Positions 62,186-64,000 of a stretch of DNA of 64,000 bases are shown here, piece by piece. A program made the translations under genes and the position numbers. The number at the start of each line of letters is the position of its first letter. Position 1 is the stretch's first letter. Origin of the DNA: Perlabentimonas gracilis (lineage in GTDB: Bacteria > Bacteroidota > Bacteroidia > Bacteroidales > Tenuifilaceae); NCBI RefSeq assembly GCF_011174675.1, contig NZ_JAANIG010000006.1:1-64000 (forward strand). Reading direction: 5' to 3'. Under the pieces are notes generated by a model that worked only from the letters and a program-made list of their open reading frames with translations, was not told where the DNA came from and did not search any database.

Positions 62186-62216
62186 TTTGTTGATAATAAA
62201 AAAGGTTGTACATTTG
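62186..62216 (+). promoter_or_regulatory. promoter of tRNA-Leu
   Basis: TTTG (62186-62189), 19-bp spacer, TACATTTG (62209-62216): an ideal Bacteroidota promoter. The tRNA 5' end follows after 11 bp. Confidence 0.85.
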
Positions 62217-62227
62217 CAACCGCAATT

Positions 62228-62312
62228 GCGGATATGGCGTAATTGGTAGCCGCGCTAGACTTAGGATCTAGTGCCGAAAGGCGTGGGGGTTCGAGTCCCT
62301 CTATCCGCACCA
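62228..62312 (+). tRNA. tRNA-Leu(TAG)
   Basis: A class II tRNA with a 7-bp acceptor stem (GCGGATA/TATCCGC), anticodon loop CTTAGGA (anticodon TAG), long variable arm and GGTTCGAGTCC T arm. CCA is encoded. A terminator hairpin follows immediately. Confidence 0.97.
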
Positions 62313-62338
62313 AACCCAGCTTAACGGCTGGGTTTTTT
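62313..62338 (+). terminator. Rho-independent terminator of tRNA-Leu
   Basis: AACCCAGC (62313-62320) pairs with GCTGGGTT (62327-62334), 6-base loop, then T4. Confidence 0.9.
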
Positions 62339-62355
62339 GTTATATGTAAAATTCA

Positions 62356-62363
62356 TACATTTG
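62356..62363 (+). promoter_or_regulatory. -7 promoter element of the MtfA-like gene
   Basis: TACATTTG, 32 bp before the ATG at 62396; a TTTG lies at 62336 but with only a 16-bp spacer. Confidence 0.5.
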
Positions 62364-62395
62364 AATTTTTAGTTTACAGTAACCCCCTAAGCCCA

Positions 62396-63181
62396 ATGTC
62401 CTTTACCGATCCCTTTTACCTGTTGGCAATTGCCTTTGTGGCAGGTATTAACTTCTTGTTCGTGAGGAGTATTTGGAGGCTTGTTTACTTTCCAAAAGGT
62501 GAAGCTAGGGCAATGGATAGGTTTTACCGACAGCATTCACTATACTACAATAAGCTCGATGATAGGCTAAAGAAAAGATTTTTGCAGCGAGCCTACTCGT
62601 TTACCAAAAGTTTGAAGATTATTGGCCGAATGGGGGTTGAGGTAACCCAACCAATCAAGCTAATGGTGGTGGCGGCCATGGTGCAGATAACGTTTGGCTA
62701 CAAGCGCTACTTCCTTAAGAACTTCCGCACTGTTTTTGTTTATCCCGACTCATTTCGAAATCCACATACAGGAAATATGCACGACGGCGAGGTTCATCCC
62801 CGAGGGCTAATCAGCTTCTCTCTGAAAAAACTTTTGAAAGGGTTTGAGGATCCCTACGATGCCATTAATCTTGGCCTGCATGAAATGGCGCACGCGCTTA
62901 TGCATAGTATTTTAACTTCAAGCGGACCCCAGGGGAGTTTGAATGCTACGTTGGACGATATCTTAACCATTGCTAGGTTAGAGATGGAAAAGATTAATGC
63001 AGGCGAACCACATGTTTTCAGATCCTATGCAGGTGCCAATGCCAGCGAGTTTTTTGCCGTGGCGGTTGAGCATTTCTTCGAGAATCCAAAGGGATTGAAA
63101 AGCGAATTGCCTACTCTATATTCAAAATTGTGCGATTTGCTAAAGCAGGATCCTGCTTTAAATCTGTTTTTAGTGCAATAA
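62396..63181 (+). CDS. MtfA-like zinc metallopeptidase (M90)
   Basis: A 261-residue protein with one N-terminal membrane helix (about 5-25) and a gluzincin-like peptidase domain. The zinc-binding HExxH is LHEMAHAL and a third-ligand Glu is expected in SEFFAVAVEHFFE. E. coli MtfA acts on glucose-related transcription control and is an aminopeptidase-type enzyme, so this is a distant relative by motif. I start at 62396 (MSFTDPFYLLAIAF); a longer reading runs through the tRNA-Leu gene and is not credible. Confidence 0.85.
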   Translation: MSFTDPFYLLAIAFVAGINFLFVRSIWRLVYFPKGEARAMDRFYRQHSLYYNKLDDRLKKRFLQRAYSFTKSLKIIGRMGVEVTQPIKLMVVAAMVQITFGYKRYFLKNFRTVFVYPDSFRNPHTGNMHDGEVHPRGLISFSLKKLLKGFEDPYDAINLGLHEMAHALMHSILTSSGPQGSLNATLDDILTIARLEMEKINAGEPHVFRSYAGANASEFFAVAVEHFFENPKGLKSELPTLYSKLCDLLKQDPALNLFLVQ

Positions 63182-63192
63182 AATGTTGGCCT

Positions 63193-64000
63193 ATGAAAAG
63201 CATTGCAAGTAAAGGATATTGGTTTGGTGTTTATCTAGGCCTTGCCCTTAGTCTCCTATTCTTTTTCTCCCTTTTGTATTTTACCATTTTTTGGGTTGAT
63301 GGAGTCAAAGGCCAAGCCGTTATGGCTATTACTATTCTCATCTGGCTTCTATTTACCTTTTATATGTTCAGAGAATTGCTGAAAGTTGTTTCGGTTCAGA
63401 TAACCAACGAAGGGATACTTGTAGCAACATCCAAAAATGTTAAAAGCCTTGCCTGGAAAGATGTTCAGGATATTGACTACTACCGCCGCAATGGTTTCAT
63501 GCAGATGGATACCATTACCATTCGGGCTGTTGATTTACCGCAGGATGTGAAAGTTCACACCAAGCTTTTTGCCAACCCCCACGAGCTGGTGCAGGCCATG
63601 AAATATGGATTCGATTCGTTTGAGCAGAAGGGCTATGTTGAACTGGGTGGCCTATCTCTTATCAAAGTAAAGCCAATTAATCTCGAGGAGATTAGATGTC
63701 AAAACTTTGTTCAAATTTCTCGACTTCCAATACTTAACCCTCGCACCTACTTTCCGTTGGTTGGTTTCTTTGGCCTCTACAAGTTAATCACTGCTCCCTC
63801 AATCCACCTATTTGGTGTTATTATGTTTGCAGTTATTATTCTGTTGACCTTTTTGCTTGGTACGGTTGGAATGGGAAAGGTTGGTATTTCCGATAGGTTT
63901 GTATTTATAGCAAGCTACTACTATCCATATCGCAAGTATTTCAGGCTATCCGATATCGATTGTGTTTACATTGAAAGACCTACTAAGAATGGGCTGAAGT
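63193..64000 (+). CDS. membrane protein with two helix pairs, cut by window end
   Basis: An open frame from the ATG at 63193 runs past the window end (269 codons seen). It starts MKSIASKGYWFGVYLGLALS and has two hydrophobic helices (about 10-35 and 44-60), a soluble beta-rich part resembling a PH-like domain (about 65-170; KVVSVQITNEGILVATS and SLAWKDVQDIDYYRR), then a second helix pair (about 188-225) and the start of another such domain (VGISDRFVFIAS...LSDIDCVYIER). The internal repeat suggests duplication. I do not recognise a named family. Confidence 0.7.
   Translation, partial: MKSIASKGYWFGVYLGLALSLLFFFSLLYFTIFWVDGVKGQAVMAITILIWLLFTFYMFRELLKVVSVQITNEGILVATSKNVKSLAWKDVQDIDYYRRNGFMQMDTITIRAVDLPQDVKVHTKLFANPHELVQAMKYGFDSFEQKGYVELGGLSLIKVKPINLEEIRCQNFVQISRLPILNPRTYFPLVGFFGLYKLITAPSIHLFGVIMFAVIILLTFLLGTVGMGKVGISDRFVFIASYYYPYRKYFRLSDIDCVYIERPTKNGLK

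Noticed and set aside
62243-62395. N-terminal extension of the MtfA-like gene
   Set aside because: It would run through the tRNA-Leu gene and its terminator; the promoter motif and ATG at 62396 give a normal protein.
1-64000. CRISPR arrays, prophage, insertion sequences, rRNA genes
   Set aside because: I looked for regularly spaced repeats, transposase or integrase frames and rRNA sequence and saw none.

Overview
The window looks like a stretch of chromosome from a Bacteroidota bacterium, most likely order Bacteroidales. The evidence is threefold. Promoters recur as TAnnTTTG, often with TTG about 19-20 bp upstream. Lineage-typical proteins are present: a FISUMP-domain surface protein, DUF4369/TlpA lipoproteins, CarboxypepD_reg-like and DUF4382 proteins, a glycogen synthase-phosphorylase fusion, bS16 with a long tail, and a SpoIIE phosphatase with a Y_Y_Y sensor. 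Shine-Dalgarno sequences are almost absent before start codons. I cannot name the genus. Most of the window is core housekeeping sequence with a few accessory pockets.

Layout. 1-9000: a 5'-truncated sensor/SpoIIE phosphatase, a small lipoprotein, K+-dependent membrane pyrophosphatase, peptide release factor 2 with an intact +1 frameshift site, a CarboxypepD_reg protein and an M28 peptidase. 9260-12448: a large surface protein whose middle is five near-identical 231-bp repeats between two FISUMP domains. 12.6-19.7 kb: rplU-rpmA, serS, an EamA transporter, an S41 peptidase, then ruvC - small membrane protein - mutL. 19.7-21.6 kb: an accessory island. 21.7-26.9 kb: rpsP-rimM, a thioesterase, tsaC-type gene, ahcY, a small membrane protein and ribF. 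26.9-35.9 kb: a four-gene alpha-glucan/glycogen operon on the minus strand. 36-41.9 kb: two TlpA-like lipoproteins, lpxH, a Gate-domain protein, thyA-folA. 41.9-46.7 kb: clpX and a divergent ECF-sigma operon. 46.8-48.5 kb: tRNAs and tRNA-derived debris. 47.2-58.4 kb: aldo/keto reductase, TonB, hflX, asd, a 1908-residue lamin-tail protein and a purine nucleoside phosphorylase. 58.3-64 kb: lpxK, an ABC exporter, tRNA-Leu, an MtfA-like peptidase and a membrane protein cut by the window end.

The most unusual material is in two places. The 19.7-21.6 kb island is divided by repeated TCACCCCGT motifs and a 28-bp direct repeat. One part carries a double-glycine-leader peptide gene with a CPBP (Abi-type) membrane protein gene that has a one-base frameshift. 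The other carries a 136-nt multi-hairpin element and a DUF2683/ParE-type toxin-antitoxin pair. The tRNA region at 46.9-48.5 kb holds a Gly-tRNA-like gene whose T arm is replaced by a perfect hairpin, and a tRNA-Ala copy carrying two foreign hairpins.

Also notable are the ECF operon at 43.3-46.7 kb, in which an anti-sigma-like N-terminus and membrane helix are fused to an outer-membrane beta-barrel, and a tandem TlpA pair in which the second copy has lost both redox cysteines.
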